DNA of 64,000 nucleotides, taken from positions 620,001 through 684,000 of the forward strand of contig FMBT01000291.1 in the NCBI GenBank assembly GCA_900095095.1. Reading direction: 5' to 3'. A program made the translations under genes and the position numbers. Position 1 is the first letter of the stretch. Each line of letters begins with the position of its first letter. Shown in pieces: positions 35,193 to 46,331 of this stretch. The notes beneath the pieces were generated by a model, which was given only the letters and a program-made list of their open reading frames with translations, made no database searches and was not told where the DNA came from. This DNA is from Fragilariopsis cylindrus CCMP1102 (taxonomy: Eukaryota; Bacillariophyta; Bacillariophyceae; Bacillariales; Bacillariaceae).

Positions 35193-37733
35193 TCATTTTT
35201 TCTTGTTTTCTGTTTTCATTGCATCCTTTACAAAGTCAAATGATTTGTCATCTTGTTTTTGTGGTTGATCCATAAAGGCAAATGTCGATTTGGAAGCAGC
35301 TGGATTTTGCATGACGTGTCCCGGCATATTCATAAACATTTGAGGATTGGTAGATCCACGTTTTTGCTGTTGCAGTGCCCTCTGCATTTGTGCCATTTGC
35401 ACCTGCTGTTGCATCATCATTTGTTGGTACATCATCGCCTGCATTTGCTCTGGAGATACTTGCATCATTGCCTTTTGAGAGTTGGGTGTGATATTTTTTA
35501 GTGGATCAAATGTATCTCTTTGAATAGCCGCGACAGGTGCAGTAGTTACATTGTCCGTCGACCCAGCAGAATTCATGAAACCAAAAGCTGATTCCGCTGC
35601 TGCTGCTACTGGTGTGGAAGCTGGCTCTATTGTGGTGCCCCCCTTCAAAGATAAATTGTTAAACATATTAGACGTGTCTTTTATTTCAGCGGCAGGAGGA
35701 GCGGCAGTTTCTGAATTCATAAACCCAAATGATGATTTTTGCTCTGTCGGAGTAGATGCTGTTGTTGCTACCGAAGTTTCCGCCATGAAATCAAGCAAAT
35801 TGTCACTCGATGGAGCTGGAGGTGCTGGAGGTGCTGCAGGCGATACCGCGACTACATTTAGACCACCAAATAAGGATCCATTTGTAGTCGGTGGTTTCGG
35901 GGGAGATTGTTGCGGAGGAGCAGGTGCTGACGCCGCGGGAGGAGGAGCAGCAACTTCATCGCCAAAGTCAAAGTCCAGTAAGTTGACAACGGGCTGTGGT
36001 GGCGGTGGTGGGGCAGCGGGTGCGGCGGCAGGTGCTACTGCTCTCAATGGAGGCGCAGCAGCTCCTCCAACCGGTGTCGCCACTCCCAACGAATTTAATA
36101 CGCGTTTGGCTGGATCTCTAATGGCAGCTCGATTGTGAAGTGCTAATGGGGCAAATTCGCTATTACAGGCGTGCAGAAAGTCGGCGTATGGATTATTTGG
36201 CGCGTCGGGTCGTTTACCATTTTGAATACACGTATCCATAACCCAAAGTGCCTTCGCACGGATGATCCAGGGTTGTCCTTCTTCCAAACAATCTAAGAGA
36301 ACTGGACATACTAAATCTGGGTCAAGACTTGATACTACACGCGCAAATTGAACAAGTTTGTCCGGTGGTGGTTCTGGTTTCATCCCACCCGGTGGACATA
36401 GTTCCATCACAAGTTGTCGTTCATACGAACCATCCGACACTGCAACTCCTCCCCCACCACTCACGATACCCATACCGGGAGCACTGTTAACCGTGATAGA
36501 TGGCGTCGCTTGATGAGCATATGGATTACCTCCTGCCGATGGAGTTCCAGCCGAGGCCCAACTTCCACCTACACCACTCGAAGCGCCACCCGCTTGCGCC
36601 CATCCATAACTGTTACCAGCATCTCTTGATTTGTAATACGCCGAATCATTGGCATAATTTGGAGGAGGCGCTGTAGCATCTGGACCTCGATTGGATGCCA
36701 TGGACCACTCTCCATTGGTTTGGTGCATTAATTCTGATCGACCCGGTGGCGGTCTATTGAACTGTTGATTTTTCGTATCATTATTTGTTAAATAAATGGA
36801 CGCAAGACAAAAAATGATGAGGGGAAATCACGAGGTGGAAATACTTCATATTATGAGACAAGATAAATTCAATTTTTGTTTTCATAACTACAATGCGACT
36901 AATGTAAATGCGACTTCCTACAGTCTAAATCAACCCAATAAACGAAAAACATCCACTGTTGTCTACATTTGAATCATCGAAACCAAACTTACCGCTCCTG
37001 TTTGTGGTCCTGAATACGAGCCACCCGGACGAGGCATGGATCCCTGAGCATTACTTAGCTGTACGGTAGAGTTGCGTGCCAATGGATCTTTTATCATTCC
37101 TATAACTGTTGATCTGGCTTCGCTAACAATAGTATTCATTGACATATTAGCCATACTCTGTTCTGGTTCCAATCGCGGATCTTTGAACATCGGATTGCCA
37201 ATTCCTTCCATACGTCGCGGACCACCACCACCACCACCACCAGGAGAAGCACCACCATATCCTCCTCCTGCCCCGGCAGGATTACCATAACTACCGGACA
37301 CCGAGGATGCGAATGAACCACCACCACCACCCATCGATGGATCGGACGCCGAGGTATCCGAATAGACATTATCTAATGCCTCCTTGGCAGCCTTTCGGAC
37401 TTTATCGTAGGGCTCATCGCCTCGAACTGGATCTGGTGGACCTCTAAATTGCGTAGCATCTTTGATGGCGGACATAGCATTTGGATCTTGTGATAGACAT
37501 CTTTTGAATTGTCCCCGCAAATACGGTGACACGGCAGTTTTAGAAATGACCTTCAAACATTTAAATTTCACGTTGGAATTGTTTTTCGACGCCAATCGTC
37601 CTGTTAGATACTTTGCAATATCGGCACATGTTTGTGGATTACCGGCAGCATTCTTGGCTATATCAAGATACATATAGCCCGGAGTAGGAGCATCAGAGTT
37701 TTCCGTGGCACGAGCTAATAATTGACGATCCAT
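35193..37733 (-). CDS. TEPSIN: Tepsin-like AP-4 accessory protein (ENTH + VHS-like domains)
   Basis: Tepsin is the accessory protein of AP-4 coats that form at the trans-Golgi. Exon 1 (37733-36993) and exon 2 (36761-35193) give 769 aa across a 231-bp intron. The first ~135 residues form an ENTH domain (MDRQLLARATENSD, FKCLKVISKTAVSPYLRG, YDKVRKAAKEALDNVY). A glycine-rich linker follows. A VHS-like domain (SYERQLVMELCPPGG, PWIIRAKALWVMDTCIQ, DPAKRVLNSLG) lies at about 355-480. The tail carries LLDFDFGDE and LLDFM clathrin-box-like motifs. SLFGGLNV fits the known beta4-binding pattern, and SAFGFMN, SSFGFMN and STFAFMD resemble the epsilon-binding pattern. A Q/M-rich stretch precedes the end. 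Domain order and motifs together favour tepsin over ordinary epsin. TACTGTA lies about 155 bp upstream. Confidence 0.88.
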
Positions 37734-38360
37734 AATAATAATTTCCGAATAAAGTAGTATGTAATAATTCTACCGTAAAGATTGAAGATGAAATTGATTG
37801 AGAGCAGTAAATGGGTTACTTTATCTCTTGTTGTTCTCGGAATATCCTTTTCTTCATTCGGTTCCTTAAGGTCAGGATAGATACGCGTACTGTAGGGCAA
37901 GGTGTTGTTTTGGATTAGTCTTACTTGTCGTCGACTTTGGTTGCGTGTTTGTTTGATTCTTTGTCGTTCGTCGTTGCGGCGTTTTCATAATTTTTGCTGG
38001 CTTGGCTCAATTAATTTAAGTAGCCGTTATTATCCTCTCGTCATTATTATTAGCGAGAAAATGCTCAAGACAGAATTAGTCTCGTTAATTTTTTTAATAA
38101 CTTTCTGATTCTTGTGACAAAAAAAACTACAAAATGTAAGAATAGAAGTAGAATGGAAGATCACATTACTTCAGTATTTAAAGAAAACATTGTACCGTAT
38201 TGTTATCTAGATTATTAGCTAGTACCATACTCATCATTCTGACGCTCATGCAGCTTTATTTACAAAGATATAGGCTATACATAAACTATCGTTTAAAAAG
38301 GACCCCTGCTCTAATGATTATGTTGTAGTATCGGATAACATGGATTATAGTTAATGGTAA
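37734..38360. other. Intergenic between tepsin and PHD-finger genes
   Basis: A 627-bp spacer holding the upstream region of the tepsin-like gene (TACTGTA near 37890) and the 3' flank of the PHD gene. No gene was recognised. Confidence 0.4.
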
Positions 38361-41300
38361 TTAATTTTGTACCGAAGTAGGCATTTTATCATTCACCGGA
38401 TCAGTAGATACATTGGTAGACGTCGAGGCTGATATTGTTGCTGCAATCTTTGTCGAGTGTATATTGACGACAGTGCTTAAGGCCGGTAAAGTCGATGTAA
38501 TATTATTTGATTCTACGGCCCCGGCACCGATACTCTTGGCGGGTTCAAATTTGTCAGGCAAAGCTGGTACAACAACATTCGATTCTCCAACTTTCATCAC
38601 CAAACCCTCTAATCCAGCAAGTTGAGATTCGAGAAATCTTGAGTGACAATCCAACCGTTCTCTCATTCGAATCAATTGTTCCACCTTTCCTCTACGGCAA
38701 TAATCAAGTAAAACATTCATATGATTTTCAGGAATTATATCAACACCAAAACGTCTGCATATCTGCATACACTCTCTAGCTCCAGGCTTACGACGAGGAG
38801 ATTTGGTAGTGGTAAGTCCGACCTTCTCCACTTTGACATCATCGGAAACGGGGAGAGCCTTAACAGCCGCTTCTAAAGCAGCAGGGTCCAACAGAGGTGT
38901 ACTTGGATAATTAGAAACAATATTAGACGACGACCTAGGTAGTTCATGAGCAGCTGTAGTGGAAGGTCCGGGATAAACGTTTATGGGGTCGACAGCTTTG
39001 GCAGCTACCACCAGGGGCTGATTAGTCCCTGATAGAGGAGTTAGTGATGGTTGTGTCTTATGGGCTGCCCCTGGATCAGTGATGGCTGAAGCTGTAGCTA
39101 TAAGAGGATCATTAGTATTTTCTCTGGCAGTCACGTTGGTAAGATTATAGGCATCTTCTGTCGTTGTTTCAGAAGGCGGCCACATGGCAGGGGCAGGTGA
39201 CTGTAATACGGGTTTCATTCTAACAGGTGCAACAGGAGGTAGGTGGTCAACCATTTCATCCTCCTTATCTTGTATTTTAGGTATTTTGCGAGATTTTGCG
39301 GGTTTTGACTCGCTGATACTAGGAGCAGCTGTGATTTGAATGGTTGCGTTATCTTCTTTATTTTTAACAACTTTTTGCTTTTTGCGAGGTTCAGATTCTG
39401 GGACCTTGCTACGATGCATGTGTGCCTCTTGAGATTTCGGAGTTAGACTTCTACCTCGAAGATGCTGTTCCCCTCCATCGATTTCATCATGAAATGAAGC
39501 TCGTTTAACAACTCGACCACTAATTCGACTCACCTTGATAGGTTCTTGGGTTGTTGGAGCTTCAGATTCCGTTTCAACACGTAAATCCGTGATAGTATCA
39601 GTGGAGGAAGTAGTTGTAGTAGTAGTACTAGTAACAGTAGATGGCTTAGGTTTCGGGCCTCTCTTCTTACCTGGAACATGAACAGCATTGAGGTTGCCAG
39701 TAATTGCCGATGGCTCAGGCTGAATTTCTACTTTCCGCGGCCTTCCCCTTTTTCGAGGTGGACCGGCGATCGCTAATAATTTCAATGACTTTGTTGGGTT
39801 CACTTCCTTTCGTGGACGTCCGCGTTTTCTTCCAGGTACAGGGGTTGACTTGCTTGCTGACTTCACTTTGGGTTTGGGTCCACGTTTACCAGGAGTTGAA
39901 GCAGGAATTTTATCTTTATTTTTTGGTGGTCGTCCTCTGGGCTTTTTCCCTTCCACTTTAATTTTTGTTGTTGATTTTTTTAGTTTTGGTATCTTCACTG
40001 TTGATGTAGATTTTGGCGTCTTCACTGTTGATGTAGATTTTGGCGTCTTCGTTGTTGACGATGCCGTCATATCTTTTCTACTTGGCGAGTCGAGTGTGGG
40101 AGAAGAGTCGGACTGAATAATACCATCAGTAGCATAAGTGCTAATGACTGTTCTTGATTTTCGAGGAGAGTCAAGATCAGCTACTGCTTTCTTTTTCTTC
40201 TCACAGTTGGGACAGAACCAAACTTGGGTCAAGGGTACTGTTGTTAGTCCAAGGCAATGCGTGTGATACTCCTCGTCGCATTTATCACACAACAGCAATG
40301 AGGCTTTGTCATGTTTTCCAAAGCAACGTCGACAGCCACAAAATACGCAAATTGGAATATTGGGATCATCACGACAGAAATTACACCAGATAGTAGTGGA
40401 AGCCTTTTTCTTATCACCAATAATAACTCCATCGACACAAGCTATGACTTTTTCATCATTTTGAACTTTCTGTTGAACTTGGATGTCATCATTATCCTTC
40501 TTGTGAACGTTACAGTCTTCCTTAATTTTATTATCAGTTTCGACTTCCATCCTTATTATGTTATCTGTTTCTTTCTTAGGTTCCTCTTTTTTACTCTTAT
40601 TGTCATCGACGATGTCGTTATCTTGATAATCGCCATCATCATCATCATCATCATCATCCTTATCATCATCGTGGTCGTCATCATCGCCATCTTCGATGCT
40701 GTCATCATTATCATCATCATCATCATCGTCGTAATTATTATCATCATCATCATTGATCTTTTCTCCGTCAATTTTTTCATCCGATTTCCATCGAGAATCT
40801 GCACATAATTGCGGTTGATACAATGCAGGTTGCTTTCGATTACGTCTTCCTTTGACCAACTGACTTTCTGTGCAATGTGGTGTATATGAATCTGCTATTT
40901 TGTACAGAGCTAAATTACTACGTTTTTTCTTGTTATTATTATTGTTATTATTATCACAAGAACTTGTTGCAGAAGCAATCGATACATCATCTTTTTCTTT
41001 ATTTGATGCTTCTGCTTCTGCTCCTACCGTCGCCGTGTTGGTAGTCGTATTCGAATTTTGTATATCCTTATCCATGTCTTTCCTTTCTTTTTTTGGAAGA
41101 GATTGTGACGATTTAATAGTCTTCGATTTTGTTGTTGTTGTTGCTGCTGCATCGCTTTTCGTTTTTGGGTTATTTTTCTCCTTTTTCCTTCTATCTTCCT
41201 TTTCGTATGTGTTCTTCTTCTTTTTCTTCTTCTTCTCTCTCTTTACATGTTGTAGTATTTTCCCTCGACTTTTCTTTTCTTCTTCTTCTTGTTCTCCTCC

Positions 41301-42177
41301 TGTCTTTTCTATCCTCATACGTTTCATCTGTCGGGCACCCGCTTCTGCTCTTTTCCAAGTTTTAGAATGTCGTTTATAACCCCCGAGACCTTGTATGATA
41401 CAATGTGGACAATTCCAATCAATCGGTTCCGTCTTTGATATTGGTCGTAAACATTCTCTATGAAATACAAGCGAACACGTAGTACAACATATAAGTTCAC
41501 CACCCATATAACAAACATCACATGCATCATCATGCTGATTCAGAAATTCTTGTGTATCAATAGAAGAATCATCCTCCTTATCATCCTTATTCGACGAAGA
41601 TTGATTATTATTACTACTAACACTACTGGTATCATCTTCTGCATCCGATGTTGCATTAATAGTTGTGGCACGTTCATCATCGTCATCATCATCATCATCA
41701 TCATCGTCGTCGTCGTGCTGCTGTTTAGCCTCTTCGACATTTTCTTCTTCGTCTTCTTCTTCGTCTTCTTCTTCTTTTTCTACTTTGTCTCCTAACAGGT
41801 ATTCATAAAATGCCATTGCATGTTCGGCATTGGATTTTCTACCGGGGCCTGTCTTTTTTATCTCGTTTTTGCTGTGATATATTAGATATTGTGTTGGGCA
41901 TGTATGGTATATGATTATATTATATTATATTATATGAAGTTAGTGAGAAGATAAATAAAAATCAGTCATTCTTTACAATATTACATACAAAAGCATAGTG
42001 CATTATTTTATACACTGCTTACCGTTGTTCCTTCAAAATAGATAACGATTGACGAGCAATCTGTTCTCGTTTCATTTCATCGCCATTAAGAGATTTTAGC
42101 AACGCCTCTGCTTTTGCCTCCCATGATTCTGGTTTTGGTGCATTGCACAGATACTTCTTTTTGACAGCGACGACCAT
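38361..42177 (-). CDS. Chromatin protein with two PHD fingers and several AT-hooks
   Basis: Probable nuclear reader of histone marks. Exon 1 (42177-42023, 51 codons plus two bases) joins across a 151-bp GTAAGC...CAG intron to exon 2 (41871-38361), giving 1221 aa. Without exon 1 the frame still contains a later ATG, so the upstream exon is easily missed. After a very acidic N-terminal tract comes PHD finger 1 (CDVCYMGGELICCTTC...CPHC, Cys4-His-Cys3). Basic and poly-D low-complexity regions follow. A second, extended PHD finger (WCNFC...CVFCGCRRCFG...LLCDKCDEEYHTHC...CPNC) comes next. Then there are several AT-hooks: KKPRGRPPK, GRKRGRPRK and PRKRGRPRK, with related GKRGPKPK units. The C-terminal third is polar and P/S/T-rich with a Cys-containing helix (RECMQICRRFGVDI). 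The specific complex is unknown. Confidence 0.85.
40630..40762 (-). repeat. CAT/GAT trinucleotide-rich tract encoding poly-aspartate
   Basis: Dense ATC repeats on the plus strand (GAT on the coding strand) in the PHD gene encode long D runs. A similar tract lies near 41679-41718. They explain the methionine-rich and isoleucine-rich spurious frames on other registers. Confidence 0.9.
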
Positions 42178-42275
42178 TACAGTAACGTTATGATACGATG
42201 ACAATCTCAATCTCAAAATCGATAATATGATATTGTAAGATGAAAACAATGTGGACGTACTATCAAACAGTTCTA

Positions 42276-42534
42276 CAGGAGCGTCCGCGATTCACGATAT
42301 ACGCGCGGGATATTAAATTTATAAACGCGCGTGGAGGGCTGTGGGAAATCTTTTTCCGCGACCAAATTATAATAGGGGGCATACTTGTTATGTTTTGGGG
42401 GACAAAAATTACAGTCCGTAAATAAGTGGCGTATATGTTTATGCACGCGGCGTATATATATATCCACGCCACGTATAAATATATCAATCTCACGTATATA
42501 TGTATCGAACAACCGGACAAAATTCGAGCTCGCA
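42276..42534 (+). repeat. Left inverted repeat with internal GCGTATATA arrays
   Basis: It matches the reverse complement of 48836-49094. The inner half contains several imperfect copies of a GGCGTATATA...TACGCC-like palindromic unit (about 42427-42505). These units could bind a protein or extrude hairpins. The repeat begins about 100 bp upstream of the PHD gene's start codon. Confidence 0.8.
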
Positions 42535-42786
42535 CGGACTGTAACACCTCATTTTTGTCATTTTTCTTCATTGTGACACGCTGGCTCTCAACGGCAAGTA
42601 GTCCCGTAAAAATGGCTAAGTATTGATCAACGAACTAGTAACACGGGCTAACGCGTAGTGAAAAAGTGAAAAAGCTAAAAAGCGGTTCAAACCCACTAAT
42701 ACTGTATCAAAGACTAGCTAACAAAAAAATATATATTTCACTTGCGAGTACAGTTGAAAGTTCATTTAATTGTTTTACAGTAGACA

Positions 42787-44761
42787 ATGCCAAAGACAAA
42801 AGGTTCAAAAAACCTAACTGTGAGAGACAAACTTACCAACAGTAACCAACCACCAGACGTACAATACGCAAGTTTAACCGCCGTTGATAGACTGATCTGC
42901 TTTTATTATTATACTTTTCTTAAAACCGGTGGTGAACAAGGTTGGGACCCTGAAAAAGCTGGATTCAAAGAGCAATACGATCAATTCGAAGCAATATACA
43001 ATCACTATTCAGTACATCAGTTTCGTCATCGTGGGAAGGTAAGTGTTGTATGAACTGGGTTGATTTGATTCTGATCATGATGAGTTTGATTTGAGGGTTC
43101 ACACAAAAACTTGTTTCCATCATCTCACACACTTTCTTTTCTTTCTTCTTCTCTTCCAGAATTACGCTGAATTAGCAAAAGACCTTATCCATATCGACTA
43201 CGAAGCACAAGAGCCTTCTTTCGGAGACATTCCTCTATTATCATCAAGACCACAAGGCGTCACTCCCTCTCCGGCTAAACGAAGAAGAAAATCAGCAATA
43301 GCATTTGCACCACCGACAGCAATGCCAATCCAAAGACGAGGAGCTACTATTCAATCACCACTACCTAGTATTATGAAGCCACATGCAGAAAGAAATATTT
43401 CGATGTCAGAGTTGAACGAATCTGCGAAAAGGTTGGGATTGGATGATCATCAACTTGAAGGGGTATCACTCCCTATTCTTCGGGGTTCATGGAAAAAGAA
43501 GATCCGCAAAGATGATACTGAGGGCGGATTTACTACTACAAAGAAGGAATTCAACCTTATTCGAATGCTACCCCATTCTTCTATCTCGCTCAAGCAATGT
43601 GAACTAATCTGGTTGAATCCGCAACAGTTGAGAGTTGGCATTGTCTGGCCAAGATGGTTTAAGAGTGCTAAACAGCAGGTTGCATTTCAAACAGGCACTT
43701 CAGCTCACCAGTTTGATGAGGACCATGATGTTATTGATAGCCTGCAAGATGATATCAATAGAAAACAGGAGATCAAAAAGGATACTAAGAAGCCACGTGT
43801 CGTTGACTACGCTATCTTTGAATTTGAATTGCCACAGGATATGTCCAAGGCCAACACAGAAATTACTATCTTGTTAGTGACACTCAAGGCTGATGATCTT
43901 GATGTTGATGAGGTATTGGCGCCGGGGAGTCAGGAAAAAGTTCTTCAGATCATCACCCAACAGAAGATGGAAGGCGACGAAGAGAACCTTCTAGATGTGA
44001 CTCAAAGAGATGTCAATTTAGGTAATTAGAAGTTGAATCAAATTGAATTGAATTGAATTGAATTGAATTGAATTGTATCTTATTGGCATGCTTCTCACTT
44101 GTATTCCTTCCTCATTCTTTATTATACAGGTAAGTCAGATCCGGATGGGAAAAAAGCTGGTGATAGTGTTGATATGAAAGTTGTAAACCGGTTGATTGAT
44201 TTCTATAATGCTCGATGGGGAGGAGCTACAAACAAAAATGCTGTGATTGCATTTTTGAAGCCGTTCATTGGAAGAGAAGAGACTGTCTTACAGTTAGTAA
44301 TATTGCTCGGTAAATATGGAGAGAACAGTACTAATGGTATTGAAGATCTTATGAAGGCTTTTCCGGAAGGAAAAGAGGATGAAATGCATGCCTTTGTTGT
44401 AAATGCTTTTGCTGAAAAAGCTGCAGAGAAGGAGGCAGCTGCTGCAGCATCTACTACAGCATCTACTACTACTGGTGCCAGTTCATGGTGGGGTGCAGAA
44501 GGAGGTGGAGCTGATGTATCGGATGAAGATGATTTGTCTACATCATCTGCTTTATTCAAAGCCAAAACTCCTGTCGATGAAGCTGTTGATATTGTTGAAG
44601 ACCATGTACATAAAGAAGAACGTGCAGCTTACGACAATCATAAAGAGCATGTACAAAAACGAGTAGAAGCTGACGATGAGAAGGAAATTTCTGAAAAGAT
44701 AACAACAAAGGAGAGAAAGAAATCTCGGATTACAAGATCATCCATGGTAACAGACGACTAA
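42787..44761 (+). CDS. Unrecognised three-exon gene inside the inverted-repeat element
   Basis: I do not recognise this family. Exons are 42787-43038, 43160-44021 and 44130-44761, all with GT/AG borders, and give 581 aa with intact frame. The N-terminal part is globular (LTAVDRLICFYYYTFLKTGG, YNHYSVHQFRHRGKNYAEL). The middle has a basic patch PAKRRRKS, IRGSWKKKI-like sequence and a probable beta-rich fold (QCELIWLNPQQLRVGIVWP, VVDYAIFEFELP). The last exon encodes VVNRLIDFYNARWGGATNK and FLKPFIGREETVLQLVILLG. The product ends with alanine-rich, acidic and K/E-rich helical sequence. TACAGTA lies about 8 bp before the ATG. Position between the inverted repeats suggests element cargo, but a host gene is equally possible. 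Confidence 0.7.
44036..44075 (+). repeat. (AATTG)n pentanucleotide microsatellite
   Basis: Seven or so tandem AATTG units in the second intron of the preceding unrecognised gene. Confidence 0.9.
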
Positions 44762-44971
44762 CACTATGCCTTAAATCTCTTTCTGCATATAGGTGGTACA
44801 ATTCCTGCACCTTGAAGAAGCCCGGAATCGATTGCATCAATTGATTCTTTCTCTGCTACAAGTATCGATTCTAGTGATGATACGATTGTATCATCTGATA
44901 TAGATCCGTTGTTGGCATTACAAGAAGGTTTAGATGAAATTGAAAGGGAAATAAACAGACAACAAGATTAG
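44762..44971 (+). other. Possible extra 3' exon of the 42787 gene
   Basis: After the stop at 44761, one frame encodes SPESIASIDSFSATSIDSSD and later DIDPLLALQEGLDEIEREI before TAG at 44971. This looks like a natural protein tail. A GTAACA donor at 44749 and an ATATAG acceptor near 44794 would give a 46-bp intron, but that phase leads into another frame and the good frame has a TGA near 44813. It could be a real exon behind base errors, or a decayed tail. Confidence 0.3.
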
Positions 44972-45407
44972 AAGAAAACAGGGATTAACATGAATGATGA
45001 TATAGGTGTAACTTTCAAAAAAAGAAATCCCGGGAAGAGAAGTTACTGTAATCATATTAATCATAGAAAAAAGAAAGAAAAATCGTATCATATAAGCTCT
45101 AAATTGGATCGATTTTATATTTCATATTTTTCGTACCTCTAGAACAGCTTTAGCAGTAGTATTAGTACAAAATAGTTGTATCAATAGAAGGTTTCTTTTA
45201 GTACCTTAGTATGTTTTCTTTGCTACGATCGTACGATACTGTTTTGATGGAGGTATGTTTGAAAATGTGCTAAAAAAACTAAAACTTCTATTCAATTCTG
45301 TTTTACCTCATGCATTCGTGATAGCACTTAGAGTTATATAAGTTATATAATAATATTCCCTTAGTATTATTCCTATATTGTTTGTTCTATTGATTGGGCA
45401 GATATTA
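44972..45407. other. Intergenic inside the inverted-repeat element
   Basis: AT-rich spacer with TACTGTA near 45045. No gene was recognised. Confidence 0.4.
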
Positions 45408-45830
45408 TTACAATCCATTATCATCACGATCATCATCCCGGGCATCAAGAAGAATTCGAGTACGACGTTCTTCTGCCTTCTTATAGAGATATAAATCAAA
45501 AAATTCCATATCAAGATGTCTTTCTTTCTCTCTCTTAAGCATACCACGGTATCTGTTCCAAGGAGGTAGTGCTTTGTAATAAACCAAACCTCCAACGTCT
45601 TTGTCTCCATCATCATCATCATCATCATCATCACAAGAAAGCAAGTCCACAGCAACATAATCACCACCAAGCAAGTCCACAACATCATCACCACCTATGA
45701 TACCACCATCACCACCATCATCATTGAGCAAGTCCACAACAACGTATGACATCGATCCATCATCATCACCAACAATATCTTTCTTTTTAAAGAAAGAAGT
45801 ATCGAAGCAAGGAAAATAGAAACACATCAT
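45408..45830 (-). CDS. Small hypothetical protein with repeated VDLL units
   Basis: A 140-aa frame starting at ATG (MMCFYFPCFD). It contains three spaced copies of VVDLLND / VVDLLGG / AVDLLSC, encoded by a repeated AGCAAGTCCACA-like unit on the plus strand. A poly-D run and a charged helical end (YRGMLKREKERHLDMEFFDLY) follow. No known domain. The repeats and low complexity make it uncertain, but the charged C-terminus looks protein-like. It lies inside the inverted-repeat element. Confidence 0.4.
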   Translation of the reverse strand: MMCFYFPCFDTSFFKKKDIVGDDDGSMSYVVVDLLNDDGGDGGIIGGDDVVDLLGGDYVAVDLLSCDDDDDDDDGDKDVGGLVYYKALPPWNRYRGMLKREKERHLDMEFFDLYLYKKAEERRTRILLDARDDDRDDNGL

Positions 45831-46331
45831 TTGTTTTTGTAGTTTGTGGTATTCAGTACGCCTTTTCAGTTTTATGGCAGTCCATCCCTTCCAACAACAA
45901 ACGTCCTAACGGCGTTGGCAACAATACTAAGACTATCTTGTACATTTGACAGGTTTGCTTTTGAATTTTGAATAGTATGTGTAATAGAAAAAGATGTGAA
46001 GAAGTAACGGATCGATAATTTTTTATTTTTTCTGTTATGTGTCTGTCGTTGGTCGGTCGAAAAAATTATTCTGTTAATTTTGTGGACTACCCCCTATAAA
46101 ATCAGTTTCAGTACTGCACGTGCCTGTAGGATTCTACGTGGAAATTGTCAATTTTAGAAAAATTTGAGTCAAAATTTGAATTAAAAAGAAGGAAATCCTG
46201 ACTTCCACGCGGAGCTTGTTATCGCTGAAATTTGTCAGTGTGTACAAGTACTGCTGTTGTTATCGCTAGTACTAGTACTCTTTTAAAAAAAATTAAAATA
46301 AAAAATTCTTTTCAGACAACAATATAACAAC
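45831..46331. other. Intergenic upstream of the DDE transposase gene
   Basis: A 501-bp AT-rich spacer between divergent frames. Nothing was recognised. Confidence 0.4.

Noticed and set aside
35551-36138. 195-residue Ala/Gly-rich plus-strand frame
   Set aside because: Opposite-strand shadow of the proline/alanine-rich linker in the tepsin-like protein, which has recognised domains and motifs.
40311-40808. Isoleucine-rich and methionine-rich frames within the PHD gene
   Set aside because: Alternative registers of the CAT/GAT repeat that encodes poly-D on the true frame.
42240-42626. Several short Y/I-rich frames on both strands
   Set aside because: They arise from the TATA/CGCG-rich inverted repeat and are not coding.
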